In this document: positions 27,319-36,940 of the stretch, one piece after another
Layout: each line of letters opens with the position of its first letter
Numbering within the stretch: position 1 is the first letter of the stretch
The notes under the pieces: model-generated
Databases searched by the model: none
The model's input: only the letters and a program-made list of their open reading frames with translations
What the model was told of the DNA's origin: nothing
Position numbers and translations under genes: made by a program
Source: Tigheibacillus halophilus
Lineage (GTDB): Bacteria; Bacillota; Bacilli; Bacillales; Amphibacillaceae
Length of the DNA stretch: 64,000 nt
Direction of reading: 5' to 3'
Assembly (NCBI RefSeq): GCF_042683165.1
Contig: NZ_JBHUIZ010000015.1
Span: forward strand, 186,001-250,000

Positions 27319-27352
27319 AAATAAGAAGAATCCGTTCTTCTTATTTTATTTT
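27319..27352 (+). terminator. Intrinsic terminator between rpiR-like and mngA-like genes
   Basis: A 12-bp perfect stem AAATAAGAAGAA (27319-27330) / TTCTTCTTATTT (27335-27346) with a TCCG tetraloop runs into TATTTTG. It would separate regulator transcription from the PTS gene, or act as an attenuator. Confidence 0.65.
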
Positions 27353-27372
27353 GTTATTCTTGTATCAGACAT

Positions 27373-27386
27373 TGAAAACACTTACA
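27373..27386 (+). promoter_or_regulatory. Candidate cre site upstream of the PTS gene
   Basis: TGAAAACACTTACA differs from TGWAARCGYTWNCW at one position (G to A in the central CG). It lies 18 bases before the start codon, a position suited to a CcpA roadblock. Confidence 0.45.
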
Positions 27387-27404
27387 TGGAGAAGGTGATC
27401 ATTT

Positions 27405-29339
27405 ATGGAACTGAAAAAATTAACCTCACCTAGTTTAATTAGTGTTGGTAATGATTTCAAATCAAAAGATGAAGTCATCCAGGCTCTGGTCAAGCAATTA
27501 AATAATGCTGGGAAACTATATTCAGAGGAAGAATTTCTTCAGGCAGTTTATGAACGGGAGAAACTAACTCCTACAGGTTTTGAAGGGGGACTAGCAATCC
27601 CACACGGGAAGTCTAGTGCAGTAAAAGAAGCGTCTTTTGCGGTAGCAACCATAAAAAGCCCATTGGAGAACTGGGGAAGTGTAAATCCAAATAATAAGGT
27701 TCAATTAGTTTTTCTTTTGGCAATCCCCGAGAAAGAAGGAGGGGATACTCACCTTAGTTTGTTGTCTGAATTGGTTACAAGGCTGACGGATAGCACATAT
27801 AAAAAGAATCTTATCTGTGCAAGGGATAATATAGAATTATTTGAAAAATTGGATGTTGTTGAAAAAGAAAAAAACGTTCACTTGGCAAAAAAGAATTCGG
27901 ATAAAATCATTTTGGCAGTTACTGCCTGCCCGGCTGGCATTGCCCATACGTATATGGCAGCGGAAGAATTAGCGAAGGCTGGTAATGAGCTAGGTGTAGA
28001 TGTTTTTGTTGAAAAACAAGGTGCGAATGGTGTTGAGGATCGACATACAATTGAACATTTAAAATTAGCAGATGCTGTGATTTTTGCCAATGATGTGGCA
28101 ATAAAAGACGAGGATCGTTTTGTACATCTACCTATAGTAAAAACTTCCGTTGCTTCACCAATAAGAAATGCGAAAGAAGTGGTAAAGGAAGCGATAAAAA
28201 AATCTGAATCTCAACCAAAGAAGGAATATAAATCAACGAATCAAGATAAATCCAGTCAAGGAGATGGCGGCAAGGCTAAAACTGGAACAGAAATAAAGAA
28301 TTCGCTGCTGACAGGTATCTCCTACATGATACCAATTATCATTGCCGGCGGGATGACACTCGCAGCAGCAGTATTTATTTCCCAAGCTTTTGGACTACAG
28401 GGGCTTTATGATACGGAGGGGTCATGGCTTTGGCTATTAAGACAGCTTGGCGGTGGACTCCTTGGCCAGCTTATGGTTCCGGTTCTGGCTGCATATATGG
28501 CTTATTCTATTGCAGATAAACCAGCTTTAGGACCAGGCTTTGCAGCTGGCCTAGCTGCCAATTTAATTGGAAGCGGGTTTTTAGGTGGTATGATTGGTGG
28601 TTTGCTGGCTGGTTACTTCCTTAGATGGTTAAAAAAGACAGTAAAACCAACAGGGACATTTGCGGGGTTTGTAAGTTTTTGGGTATATCCAGTAGTTGGG
28701 ACGCTTGTTGTTGGCTCGGTAATGCTGTTTATATTTGGTGAGCCTCTTGCTTGGATCAATGAAAGTTTGACAAATTGGCTGAATAACTTATCTGGCACTA
28801 CCAATGCCCTTCTACTAGGAGCAATTATCGGTGGTATGGTTTCCTTCGACTTGGGGGGACCTGTGAACAAAGCAGCGTATGCTTTTTGTCTTGGTGCAAT
28901 GGCGAATGGCAATTTTATTCCATATGCTACTTTTGCATCCGTGAAAATGGTTTCAGCTTTTTCTGTGACAGGGGCAATAATGTTCGGAAAGCAATATTTC
29001 AATAAACAAGAACAAGAGATTGGGAAGCAAACATGGATATTGGGGTTAGCTGGAATTACAGAAGGTGCTATACCATTTGCCGTTGGTGATCCGTTTCGGG
29101 TAATCCCATCTTTAATTGTGGGGTCTGCGGTTACTGGTGCAATTGTTGCGTTCTTAGGCGTAGGGCTGGATGTACCTGGTGCTGGTATCTTCTCATTGGC
29201 GTTGTTGGAAGGACAACCCATTTTACTAGCAGGAGTTATTTGGTTCGGGGCAGCAATCATCGGGGCGCTAATTTCTATGTTTTTATTAATTGTTACAAGA
29301 AAAGGAAAGCTGAGAAAACAAGGTATTCAAGCTAGATGA
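27405..29339 (+). CDS. mngA: Fructose-family PTS EIIABC, probable 2-O-alpha-mannosyl-D-glycerate permease
   Basis: 644-residue phosphotransferase permease. Domain order: EIIA (1-150, phosphorylated H67 in IPHGKSS), EIIB of the fructose type (about 165-260, C175 in AVTACPAGIAHT), an acidic/basic linker, and EIIC with about nine membrane helices (295-640, including SFDLGGPVNKAAYAFCLG and TEGAIPFA). The same domain order and size are known for E. coli MngA. The gene directly downstream encodes a GH38 alpha-mannosidase of MngB size, which makes mannosylglycerate (a common compatible solute of salt-stressed or thermophilic organisms) the best substrate guess. Fructose or another mannoside cannot be excluded by sequence alone. 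Confidence 0.78.
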   Translation: MELKKLTSPSLISVGNDFKSKDEVIQALVKQLNNAGKLYSEEEFLQAVYEREKLTPTGFEGGLAIPHGKSSAVKEASFAVATIKSPLENWGSVNPNNKVQLVFLLAIPEKEGGDTHLSLLSELVTRLTDSTYKKNLICARDNIELFEKLDVVEKEKNVHLAKKNSDKIILAVTACPAGIAHTYMAAEELAKAGNELGVDVFVEKQGANGVEDRHTIEHLKLADAVIFANDVAIKDEDRFVHLPIVKTSVASPIRNAKEVVKEAIKKSESQPKKEYKSTNQDKSSQGDGGKAKTGTEIKNSLLTGISYMIPIIIAGGMTLAAAVFISQAFGLQGLYDTEGSWLWLLRQLGGGLLGQLMVPVLAAYMAYSIADKPALGPGFAAGLAANLIGSGFLGGMIGGLLAGYFLRWLKKTVKPTGTFAGFVSFWVYPVVGTLVVGSVMLFIFGEPLAWINESLTNWLNNLSGTTNALLLGAIIGGMVSFDLGGPVNKAAYAFCLGAMANGNFIPYATFASVKMVSAFSVTGAIMFGKQYFNKQEQEIGKQTWILGLAGITEGAIPFAVGDPFRVIPSLIVGSAVTGAIVAFLGVGLDVPGAGIFSLALLEGQPILLAGVIWFGAAIIGALISMFLLIVTRKGKLRKQGIQAR

Positions 29340-29379
29340 ATGAAAAAATTGATCATTGTGTTACAGGAGTGTTTAAAAT

Positions 29380-31992
29380 ATGAAAAAAGTTCACATCGTA
29401 CCACACATGCATTGGGATAGAGAGTGGTATTTTTCAACAGAAGAATCTCGAATTCTACTTGTAAATAACATGGAAGAAATTATAGATATGTTAGAAAACA
29501 ACCCCGATTATCCATACTATGTTTTGGATGGACAAACATCTGTTTTAGAAGATTATTTTGCAGTTAAACCGGAGAATAAGAATCGTGTTAAAAACTTAGT
29601 TCAAAAAGGGAAGCTTATTATCGGGCCATGGTATACGCAAACTGATGAAATGGTTGTTGGTGGTGAATCAATTGTACGTAACTTACTGTATGGAATAAAA
29701 GATAGTGAGGAATTGGGCAATCCTATGAGGATTGGGTATCTACCTGATTCTTTTGGGCAATCTTCACAAATGCCACAAATCTTAAATGGCTTTGATATAA
29801 AGTATTCTATTTTTTGGCGAGGAACATCTGAACGTCATGGAACTGATAAAACGGAATTCTATTGGGAAAGCGGTGATGGTTCAAAAGTTCTTGTTCAATT
29901 ATTTCCGCTTGGATATGCCATTGGAAAATACCTGCCAGAAGATGAAGAAGAACTTCAAAAAAGAATGAATAAATATTTCCGGGTGCTCGATCAGGGTGCA
30001 ACGACTGACCACATCATTATCCCGAACGGTCATGACCAAATGCCAATACAGAAAAACATTTTCAGGATTATTGAAAAACTAAAAAGTTTATACCCAGGTC
30101 GTGAATTTTTTCTTAGTAAGTATGAAAATATATTTAAGGAATTAGAGAAGAATGAGTCGTTGCCGACCATTAAAGGTGAATTTTTAGATGGGAAATACAT
30201 GCGAGTTCATAGAAGTATTTATTCCACCAGAATGGATATTAAAGCTAAGAATACAAGAGTAGAGAATAAAATAACTAATATTTTGGAGCCTTTGGCCTCA
30301 ATAGCTTATCGATTGGGGTTTGAATATCATCATGGATTGATTGAGTTAATCTGGAAAGAGATTATGAAAAATCATGCACATGACAGTATAGGTTGTTGCT
30401 GTTCAGATAAAGTTCATCGAGAGATTATTAATAGATTATACCTTGCAGAAGAAAAGACAGACCAGTTGATTGCGTTCTATAAAAGAAAAATTACTGATTC
30501 TATTCAAACGGATAGGAATGAAGATCGTCTGACTGCGTTTAATTTGCTTCCTTATGATCGAAAGGAGGTAATTACAACAACTGTTGTTACCAAACTCCCT
30601 TCTTTCAAATTGGAGGACCATAATGGTAAAGAAATTGATTTTAAAGTTTTGGAAAAAGAGGAAATAGATCCTGGTCTTATTGATCGTCAGATTGTGCACT
30701 ATGGAAACTATAAACCTTTTAATAAATTTAGTATTCAGTTGAAAGATACGGTTCCTGCGATGGGATATAAAACGTATTTTGTTATCGGCGCAGAAAGCAA
30801 TGTGGATCATACGATTGAAGACAATAACTCTATTGAAACTGAACACTATCTTGTATCAGTGAATACAAATGGTACATTGAAGATAACTGATAAGCAAAAT
30901 TGTAAAGTCTTTGATCAAGTACTTTTATTGGAAAATGGTGGTGATGATGGCGATGAGTACGACTATTCCCCGCTATCAAATGAAAAGATAATTTCCAATA
31001 ACGATGCTCATGTGGAAGTAAAAAAAAGCCAGAATCAATTTACAGCGAAAATTGAGATCAAAGTTAAATTAGAGATACCCAGTAATTTGGAAAAAAGGAA
31101 AATAAATAAAAAGGATAGTTCTGTAGTTGTAACGTGGAATATAACTATCCCGAACCATCAGCCATTAATTAAAATAAAAGCAGCTATTGAAAATGATGCA
31201 AAGGATCATCGTTTACGTACGTGGATTCCCACAGGAATTGCTTCCAAATTCTCGGTTGCTGATAATCAATTTGGTCTCATTAAACGCCATGTCGTAGACC
31301 CGGCCATGCGTTATTGGGAAGAGGAAGGCTGGGAGGAACGTCCAGATTCGATCTATCCTATGCTTTCTTTTGTAGGGCTATTTGATGATGAGCATGGTAT
31401 TAGTGTTTTGACAAACAGTACAAGAGAGTACGAAATTCTTGGTGATAACCATGATACTATCGCTGTAACTCTATTCCGCAGTGTTGGAATTCTGGGGAAA
31501 GAAAATTTAACACGCAGACCTGGAAGGCCTTCCGGAATTGGACTTGCGACTCCAGGTTCTCAAATGATAGGTAAACTGGAATTGGAGTTTGCCATAACGA
31601 CGCATAAGGGATCTATTACAAAGTCAAAAGTTAGCCGTATCGCAAAAGAATATACAACTGAAATCCAGACGTATAATAAAATACCATACAATGCGATGAA
31701 GTTAAACCCTTCCGGAATTAACACGCCTGCGAGTTTTAGCCTTTTAAGAGAAATGAATAGTGATACTGTATTAAGTGTATTAAAGAAAGCAGAAAAAGAG
31801 GATGAGCTCGTCTTAAGGATATATAATCCAAGTGAGCAAGGGGTTGAATGCTCATTTGAACTTCAAGATTCCTTCCATAAAAGTTCTGAGGGGAATTTGA
31901 ACGAAATGCCCATTTCATCGGTAAACGTAGAAGACAGCAAAATTGGAGTTTCCATGAAAAGAAATCAAGTTAAGACATTGCTAATTAAATAA
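29380..31992 (+). CDS. mngB: GH38 alpha-mannosidase, probable mannosylglycerate hydrolase
   Basis: 870-residue cytoplasmic glycosidase. The N-terminal GH38 catalytic domain shows the zinc-site motif HMHWDREWYFSTEESR, then GPWYTQTDEMVVGGESIVRN and the nucleophile motif GYLPDSFGQSSQMPQ with Asp about residue 123. A middle helical domain contains HAHDSIGCC, which supplies another zinc ligand, and C-terminal beta domains follow. Length and neighbours match E. coli MngB, which splits 2-O-(6-phospho-mannosyl)-glycerate into mannose-6-phosphate and glycerate. It begins 40 bases after the PTS gene with its own AGGAG site. Confidence 0.82.
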   Translation: MKKVHIVPHMHWDREWYFSTEESRILLVNNMEEIIDMLENNPDYPYYVLDGQTSVLEDYFAVKPENKNRVKNLVQKGKLIIGPWYTQTDEMVVGGESIVRNLLYGIKDSEELGNPMRIGYLPDSFGQSSQMPQILNGFDIKYSIFWRGTSERHGTDKTEFYWESGDGSKVLVQLFPLGYAIGKYLPEDEEELQKRMNKYFRVLDQGATTDHIIIPNGHDQMPIQKNIFRIIEKLKSLYPGREFFLSKYENIFKELEKNESLPTIKGEFLDGKYMRVHRSIYSTRMDIKAKNTRVENKITNILEPLASIAYRLGFEYHHGLIELIWKEIMKNHAHDSIGCCCSDKVHREIINRLYLAEEKTDQLIAFYKRKITDSIQTDRNEDRLTAFNLLPYDRKEVITTTVVTKLPSFKLEDHNGKEIDFKVLEKEEIDPGLIDRQIVHYGNYKPFNKFSIQLKDTVPAMGYKTYFVIGAESNVDHTIEDNNSIETEHYLVSVNTNGTLKITDKQNCKVFDQVLLLENGGDDGDEYDYSPLSNEKIISNNDAHVEVKKSQNQFTAKIEIKVKLEIPSNLEKRKINKKDSSVVVTWNITIPNHQPLIKIKAAIENDAKDHRLRTWIPTGIASKFSVADNQFGLIKRHVVDPAMRYWEEEGWEERPDSIYPMLSFVGLFDDEHGISVLTNSTREYEILGDNHDTIAVTLFRSVGILGKENLTRRPGRPSGIGLATPGSQMIGKLELEFAITTHKGSITKSKVSRIAKEYTTEIQTYNKIPYNAMKLNPSGINTPASFSLLREMNSDTVLSVLKKAEKEDELVLRIYNPSEQGVECSFELQDSFHKSSEGNLNEMPISSVNVEDSKIGVSMKRNQVKTLLIK

Positions 31993-32001
31993 CCACGGGT
32001 G

Positions 32002-32051
32002 TCCCCTTCGGTATACACTGAGAGTATGTACTGGAGGGGATACATTGTTTT
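32002..32051 (+). terminator. Probable terminator after mngB-like gene
   Basis: TCCCCTTCGGTA (32002-32013) can pair with the segment ending in GGAGGGGA at 32040, through a stem with some G-U pairs and an inner GTATAC/GTAT stem. It is followed by TACATTGTTTTTG. Confidence 0.5.
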
Positions 32052-32093
32052 TGTAAGAGCGAGAATACTGTGCCCTTTATTTAACATCTCCCC

Positions 32094-32141
32094 AGCAATA
32101 AGTCCGCAATTTTGAGGACTTATTGCTATATTTTTGTCTTT
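32094..32141 (+). terminator. Second strong intrinsic terminator
   Basis: AGCAATAAGTCC (32094-32105) pairs exactly with GGACTTATTGCT (32116-32127) around a 10-base loop, then ATATTTTTGTCTTTT. It lies 100 bases after mngB and may mark the end of a now-deleted gene or act as a backup. Confidence 0.8.
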
Positions 32142-32752
32142 TAAAGGCGTTCCACTCCTCGTAGAACAAGGTCGAGGCAGGGCTACTACGGTTATGGGCT
32201 ATGAATGTACAATTTATTAATTGGCGCTGCAACAGACCATGGCTTTTACTGCTGATTATTTTCAATGCTGACTAATATCCTCTTTGGGAAATATTCAAAA
32301 ATTTTGACTGGTGTAGCCAGCTCTTTGTGAATTTCTAACTCGTTTATAATACTCCCCTTACAGTAAGACAGATAAGTACATCGTATTGTAACGTAAAAAA
32401 TATAACACTGAACCAGGCAAAAATTAACAATCAAAAGAACTTGCCAGTTATCCCGAATCAATCTACTGTATTAGGTGCAAACGAAACAGTGTGGTTGAAA
32501 GGAATTTAGATATGCTCGAAAAACAATTTATTTGGATTGGTGTGGCTTAACCAGGGGTAGCCATGAAGGCTGAAATGCTAATAAAGTGAAAGTTAGTGTC
32601 CTCCTCTTTGAGATTCGTTACTTCTTTTATCCCCGTAATGAACCCCTGCTTAATTCGTCTACTAGGGTGCCCTTTCTTAGCTTCTCAACCTTCAAATTGT
32701 TGTGCAATTTTTCGTAATGAAATACGAAGCCTTTTACATATCCTCAAATATA
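32142..32752. other. Gene-poor stretch with decayed fragments
   Basis: No intact gene. On the minus strand an open frame ending at 32246 has a GGGGAG site followed by NELEIHKELATPVKIFEYFP and a stop; it looks like a gene start cut after about 35 codons. On the plus strand an ATG at 32513 gives only 12 codons. Both look like remains of deletion events. No promoter with both boxes is evident before the cre at 32753. Confidence 0.4.
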
Positions 32753-32768
32753 AAGTAAACGTTTACAA
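32753..32768 (+). promoter_or_regulatory. Candidate cre site upstream of the BglG-type regulator
   Basis: AAGTAAACGTTTACAA has the 12-bp palindrome GTAAACGTTTAC at its core and matches the CcpA operator consensus except for A in place of the leading T. It is 24 bases before the start codon. Confidence 0.6.
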
Positions 32769-32792
32769 TAATGAGCAGGGAGGCGGAAATAC

Positions 32793-34745
32793 TTGTTGAA
32801 CCTTCGCCAACGAAACATTGTCACTTATTTAATTGAAAAACAGCAATACGTCACCATTAAAGAGCTAGCCAGTTTTTTTGGAGTTAGCGCAAGAAGTATT
32901 CAATATGATTTGGAGAAGGTGACGGATTACGTTACAGAAGGAGGCGGTGAGCTAAACCGTGACAAAAAGAATGGCGTGCAATTAAGTGCATCTGATACCT
33001 TGAAGAAATCTTTCTGGCTTCAGTCGCTGAAGCCAGCTTATGACAAACATTACTCACCCCAAGAAAGACATGACCAAATTTTAAAATACTTATTCGAAAG
33101 TTTTAAGCCGATGAGTAAAAATCGTTTTTCTGAACTTTTATATGTATCCCGCAGGACAATTGTCGAGGATATGAAAGGGGTGGAAAAATGGTTGCGTGAA
33201 AGAAATTTAAACCTGGCCTATATACAAAACAAAGGATATATCATTGAAGGTTCCGAACAAAGCTTTAGACAGGCGTATGTTGAAGTAATATCCAGTCACC
33301 ATAATCTTGAAAACCTCCCGGATAATCTGACTGTTTTAACAGACAAAGAATACTTGGAAATTGATGGTTCTGTTAAAAAAGTGCTAACGAAACTAAACCA
33401 CCATTTGGTCCAGTCCTCAAAGGATGGTTTAATTTATCACATAGCCATCACGATTCACCGGCTAAGGAATGGTTATCAAATCAGCATGCCACCAAATGAA
33501 CTGCTGAAGCTTGAAAAGGAAATGGAATTTCAAATTGCTAAAGAAATAAAACAAGAAATAGAAAGAAATTTTGATATTAGTCTTCCTATGGCGGAAATTG
33601 GTTATATTACGCTGCACCTATTAGGAGCAAAAAAGGCAACGGTTGAGGATACAACTGATTTTGCAGAATACTCGCTCCTTATAAGCACTATAAATCGTTT
33701 TATTGAAAAAGTTAGTCTTCAATTCGGTGTGGATTTAACGCACGACGAATTACTGAAAAAAAGTCTTCTTGTTCATCTCAGACCAGCAATATATCGAATG
33801 CAGTTTCACTTGCGTAATAAGAACCCGTTGAGAGAAGAAATTCATCAGCGTTATCCCGATATAGTTGCAGCAGTTAGCTTACATATTGGGGTGATAGAGC
33901 ATGAATTTAAAGTCATGTTTAATGAAGACGAAAAAGCTTATATCGCACTTCATATTGGCTCGGCTATCGAAAGAAAAATGGAATATAGGGATCGGAAAAT
34001 AAGGGCAGTGCTTGTTTGTGCCAGCGGTGTTGGAACTTCCCAGTTACTAAAAAGCCGAATTGAACGTTTTTATAGAGATATCGATGTTGTAACTGTTTGT
34101 TCCGTATATGAACTGCAGGATGAGAATCTGCGAAAAAATCAAATTGACTGGATTATTTCTACAGTTTCCATATCAGATATAAAGATTCCTGTCATCCTGG
34201 TTAGTCCATTTTTAGTAAAAGAAGATAGAAAGAAGATAGGAAGAAAACTGGAAATAGAAAGGGAAAAAGCAAATCAATCTGATCAAGCGGAATTAAACTT
34301 GAATGAATTATTGCCGGAAAAAAGGATCCTATGGGAAGTTGAGGAGAAAGATTGGGAAGAATCTATTAAAAAGGCAGTAAACTTGTTGGAAAGAGACAAC
34401 ATTGTAACCGATCACTACCTAACTGCTATATTGAACTTATTCAAGGAAAAAGGTCCTTACATGATAATTGGTAAAGGCCTGGCGATGCCGCATGCAGGTC
34501 CCAAAGATGGTGTGAACCAGCCAGGCATCAGTTTTATACAGTTGAAAAATCCAGTTTGCTTTCACCATCCAAAGTATGACCCTATTAGATATGTGGTTTG
34601 TTTGGCTACTACGGATGCAGAAATTCATTTGAACGCACTTCGGCAGTTGTCAGAATTGCTTATGAGTAAAACCAATATGAAGGAGATTGCAGCTGGCGGA
34701 AAAACAGAACTTATTAGATTGGTCAATAAGGTAAGTAAAATGTAG
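32793..34745 (+). CDS. BglG/MtlR-type PTS-regulated transcription activator
   Basis: 650-residue multidomain regulator. It has two N-terminal helix-turn-helix domains (VTIKELASFFGVSARSIQYD near residue 20, and FSELLYVSRRTIVEDMKGVE near 111). Two PRDs follow (about 180-285 and 300-395), then an EIIB-like domain (VCASGVGTSQLLKSR) and a C-terminal EIIA-like domain (GKGLAMPHAGPKDG). The helix-turn-helix start shows it is a DNA-binding activator, not an RNA-binding antiterminator. Its activity should be set by phosphorylation of the PRD, EIIB and EIIA sites by HPr and by the PTS encoded next. TTG start behind GGGAGGCGG. Confidence 0.9.
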   Translation: MLNLRQRNIVTYLIEKQQYVTIKELASFFGVSARSIQYDLEKVTDYVTEGGGELNRDKKNGVQLSASDTLKKSFWLQSLKPAYDKHYSPQERHDQILKYLFESFKPMSKNRFSELLYVSRRTIVEDMKGVEKWLRERNLNLAYIQNKGYIIEGSEQSFRQAYVEVISSHHNLENLPDNLTVLTDKEYLEIDGSVKKVLTKLNHHLVQSSKDGLIYHIAITIHRLRNGYQISMPPNELLKLEKEMEFQIAKEIKQEIERNFDISLPMAEIGYITLHLLGAKKATVEDTTDFAEYSLLISTINRFIEKVSLQFGVDLTHDELLKKSLLVHLRPAIYRMQFHLRNKNPLREEIHQRYPDIVAAVSLHIGVIEHEFKVMFNEDEKAYIALHIGSAIERKMEYRDRKIRAVLVCASGVGTSQLLKSRIERFYRDIDVVTVCSVYELQDENLRKNQIDWIISTVSISDIKIPVILVSPFLVKEDRKKIGRKLEIEREKANQSDQAELNLNELLPEKRILWEVEEKDWEESIKKAVNLLERDNIVTDHYLTAILNLFKEKGPYMIIGKGLAMPHAGPKDGVNQPGISFIQLKNPVCFHHPKYDPIRYVVCLATTDAEIHLNALRQLSELLMSKTNMKEIAAGGKTELIRLVNKVSKM

Positions 34746-34764
34746 CGATGAAGGAGTGTAACGT

Positions 34765-35199
34765 TTGTTAAAAGAAATACTAACAGAAGAAATGATACAG
34801 ATTCTTCCAAGTGTGGATACTTGGGAAGATGCCATAAAGCAAGGGTCAGAGCCGCTCGTAAGTCGGGAATTTATTAACGCACAATATGTTGCAAACATGA
34901 TAGATAATGTTAAGGAATTAGGTCCGTATATAGTGATCGCTCCAGATGTTGCAATTGCACATGCCAGGCCGAAAGAAGATGTTTTCAAAGTTGGCTTGAG
35001 TCTGCTCAAGCTTGATCATGGTGTCCCCTTTTCCAAAGATGGACATTATGCGTCGTTGATATTTGTATTAGCAGCTGTGGATAACGAGCAGCATCTGCAC
35101 TTATTATCAGAATTAGCAGCGGTTTTAAAAGATAGTGGGAAAGTAAACCAAATGAAACAGGCGAATTCTGTGAAACAAATTGAACAAGTAATTCAATAA
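34765..35199 (+). CDS. PTS EIIA component (ascorbate/mannitol-fructose type)
   Basis: 144-residue cytoplasmic phosphocarrier of the PTS_EIIA_2 fold. The active His is about residue 66 in DVAIAHARPKEDV. It has a TTG start with an AAGGAGTG site, 20 bases after the regulator gene. With the next two genes it forms a complete three-protein PTS permease of the UlaABC architecture. Confidence 0.9.
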   Translation: MLKEILTEEMIQILPSVDTWEDAIKQGSEPLVSREFINAQYVANMIDNVKELGPYIVIAPDVAIAHARPKEDVFKVGLSLLKLDHGVPFSKDGHYASLIFVLAAVDNEQHLHLLSELAAVLKDSGKVNQMKQANSVKQIEQVIQ

Positions 35200-35215
35200 T
35201 GAGGAGGAAATAGAA

Positions 35216-35497
35216 ATGAAAATGTTAGTTGTATGTGGCTCAGGTTTGGGAAGCAGTTTTATGATTGAAATGAACGTAAAAGATGTGCTGAAGGATCTGA
35301 GCGCGGAGGGGATTGAGGTTGAACATAGTGATTTAGGCTCGGCAACATCGGATATGGCAGATCTGTTTATTTGTGGTAAAGACCTCGCTGATGCCGCGTC
35401 TGGATTAGGTGAATTGGTTGTCCTGGATAATATTCTGGACGAGAATGAATTGAAAGAAAAAATTGGAGATAAATTAAAAGAAAAAGGCGTTCTTTAG
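35216..35497 (+). CDS. PTS EIIB component (ascorbate type, UlaB-like)
   Basis: 93-residue P-loop-like EIIB of the lactose/ascorbate class. The phosphorylated Cys is residue 7 in VVCGSGLGSSF. It transfers phosphate from the EIIA to the incoming sugar through the EIIC encoded 35 bases downstream. Confidence 0.9.
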   Translation: MKMLVVCGSGLGSSFMIEMNVKDVLKDLSAEGIEVEHSDLGSATSDMADLFICGKDLADAASGLGELVVLDNILDENELKEKIGDKLKEKGVL

Positions 35498-35531
35498 GAC
35501 GCAACTATACGGGTAAAAGGGAGGGAGTTCT

Positions 35532-36896
35532 TTGGAGAAACTATTATCTGTTTTGGTAGATATATTGAGTCAACCTGCTGCGCTGGTAGCTATTATTGCA
35601 CTGGTCGGTTTAATCATGCAAAAGAAATCTGCAGCTGATATCACGAAAGGTACAACAAAGACGTTTCTTGGTTTTATCGTTTTAAGTGCTGGTGCTGGGG
35701 TAGTTTCCAATTCTTTGAAACCATTTGGAAAAATGTTTCAGGAAGCTTTCGGTGTACAGGGCGTTGTTCCTAACAACGAAGCTATTATTTCAATCGCTTT
35801 GGAAAAGTTCGGTACAACAGCCGCGTTGATTATGGTTTTTGGAATGGTAATCAATATTCTGATTGCACGTTTTACAAATTTAAAGTACATCTTTTTAACG
35901 GGACATCACACTTTTTATATGGCATGTTTCTTAGCCATATTACTAAGTGTTGCAAATATGAAGGGTGCTTACCTTATTGCGATCGGCTCTGTAGCATTGG
36001 GACTGTTCATGGCAATTTTCCCGGCAATGGCACAGCCTACTATGCGCAAAATTACAGGTAATGACAAGGTAGCGTTTGGTCATTTTGGTACATTGAGTTA
36101 TATTGCAGCTGCCGGTATTGGATCCTTTTTTAAAAAGGGATCGAAATCGACCGAAGACATCAATTTTCCAAAAGGGTTAAGCTTTCTAAGAGACAGCTCA
36201 GTCAGTATTTCGCTTACAATGGTCATTATTTATGTTCTCGCAGCATTGTTTGCAGGTTCCTCGTTTATTGAGAAAAATCTAAGTGATGGTACAAACTATA
36301 TTGTATTCTCTGTTATCCAGGGTGTTACCTTTGCTGCAGGTGTTTTCATCATCTTATCAGGTGTTCGGCTGATATTGGCTGAGATTGTACCTGCCTTTAA
36401 AGGGATTTCCGAGAAACTTGTTCCCAATTCCAAACCGGCGCTCGATTGCCCGATTGTGTTCCCTTACGCGCCGAATGCGGTTTTAATCGGGTTTTTCTCA
36501 AGTTTCATAGCTGGTGTAATTGGTATGTTCATTCTATTCTTGGCAGGCGGTATTGTTATTTTGCCAGGAGTTGTACCACATTTTTTCCTGGGAGCCACAT
36601 CAGGTGTCTTTGGTAATGCCAGAGGGGGAATGAAAGGGGCGGTGTTTGGTTCGTTTGTAAACGGTTTAATCATCACATTTTTACCAGTTCTATTTATGCC
36701 TTTGCTTGGCGACTTGGGCAACGCCAGCACAACATTTTCCGATACAGACTTCTTGGCAGTTGGAATTATACTTGGAAATATTGCAAAATTCCTTGGACAG
36801 CCAGGTATCATTGCAACTATTATCATAGTCGCAGTAGTATCTATTATTTGTAAAGCAAAGATTGGTAAAAAAGTAGAGAGTACGGACGGTAAATAA
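35532..36896 (+). CDS. PTS EIIC component of the SgaT/UlaA (ascorbate) family
   Basis: 454-residue membrane permease with about 11 hydrophobic segments and family signatures: GFIVLSAGAGVVSNSLKPFG, LTGHHTFYMACFLAI, and DCPIVFPYAPNAVLIGF. TTG start behind GGGAGGGAG. UlaA itself takes up L-ascorbate. Here none of the ascorbate catabolic genes (UlaG, D, E, F) is present in the operon; the next gene is transketolase instead, so another acidic sugar or pentitol may be carried. Confidence 0.9.
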   Translation: MEKLLSVLVDILSQPAALVAIIALVGLIMQKKSAADITKGTTKTFLGFIVLSAGAGVVSNSLKPFGKMFQEAFGVQGVVPNNEAIISIALEKFGTTAALIMVFGMVINILIARFTNLKYIFLTGHHTFYMACFLAILLSVANMKGAYLIAIGSVALGLFMAIFPAMAQPTMRKITGNDKVAFGHFGTLSYIAAAGIGSFFKKGSKSTEDINFPKGLSFLRDSSVSISLTMVIIYVLAALFAGSSFIEKNLSDGTNYIVFSVIQGVTFAAGVFIILSGVRLILAEIVPAFKGISEKLVPNSKPALDCPIVFPYAPNAVLIGFFSSFIAGVIGMFILFLAGGIVILPGVVPHFFLGATSGVFGNARGGMKGAVFGSFVNGLIITFLPVLFMPLLGDLGNASTTFSDTDFLAVGIILGNIAKFLGQPGIIATIIIVAVVSIICKAKIGKKVESTDGK

Positions 36897-36940
36897 ACAC
36901 AAGAACTATTTGTCCTACATGACGACTAGGAGGAATTTTG

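Noticed and set aside
28613..29260. 215-codon minus-strand frame opposite the PTS EIIC domain
   Set aside because: Mirror of a hydrophobic coding region; proline and isoleucine-rich composition is what the antisense of such codons produces, and no ribosome site is present.
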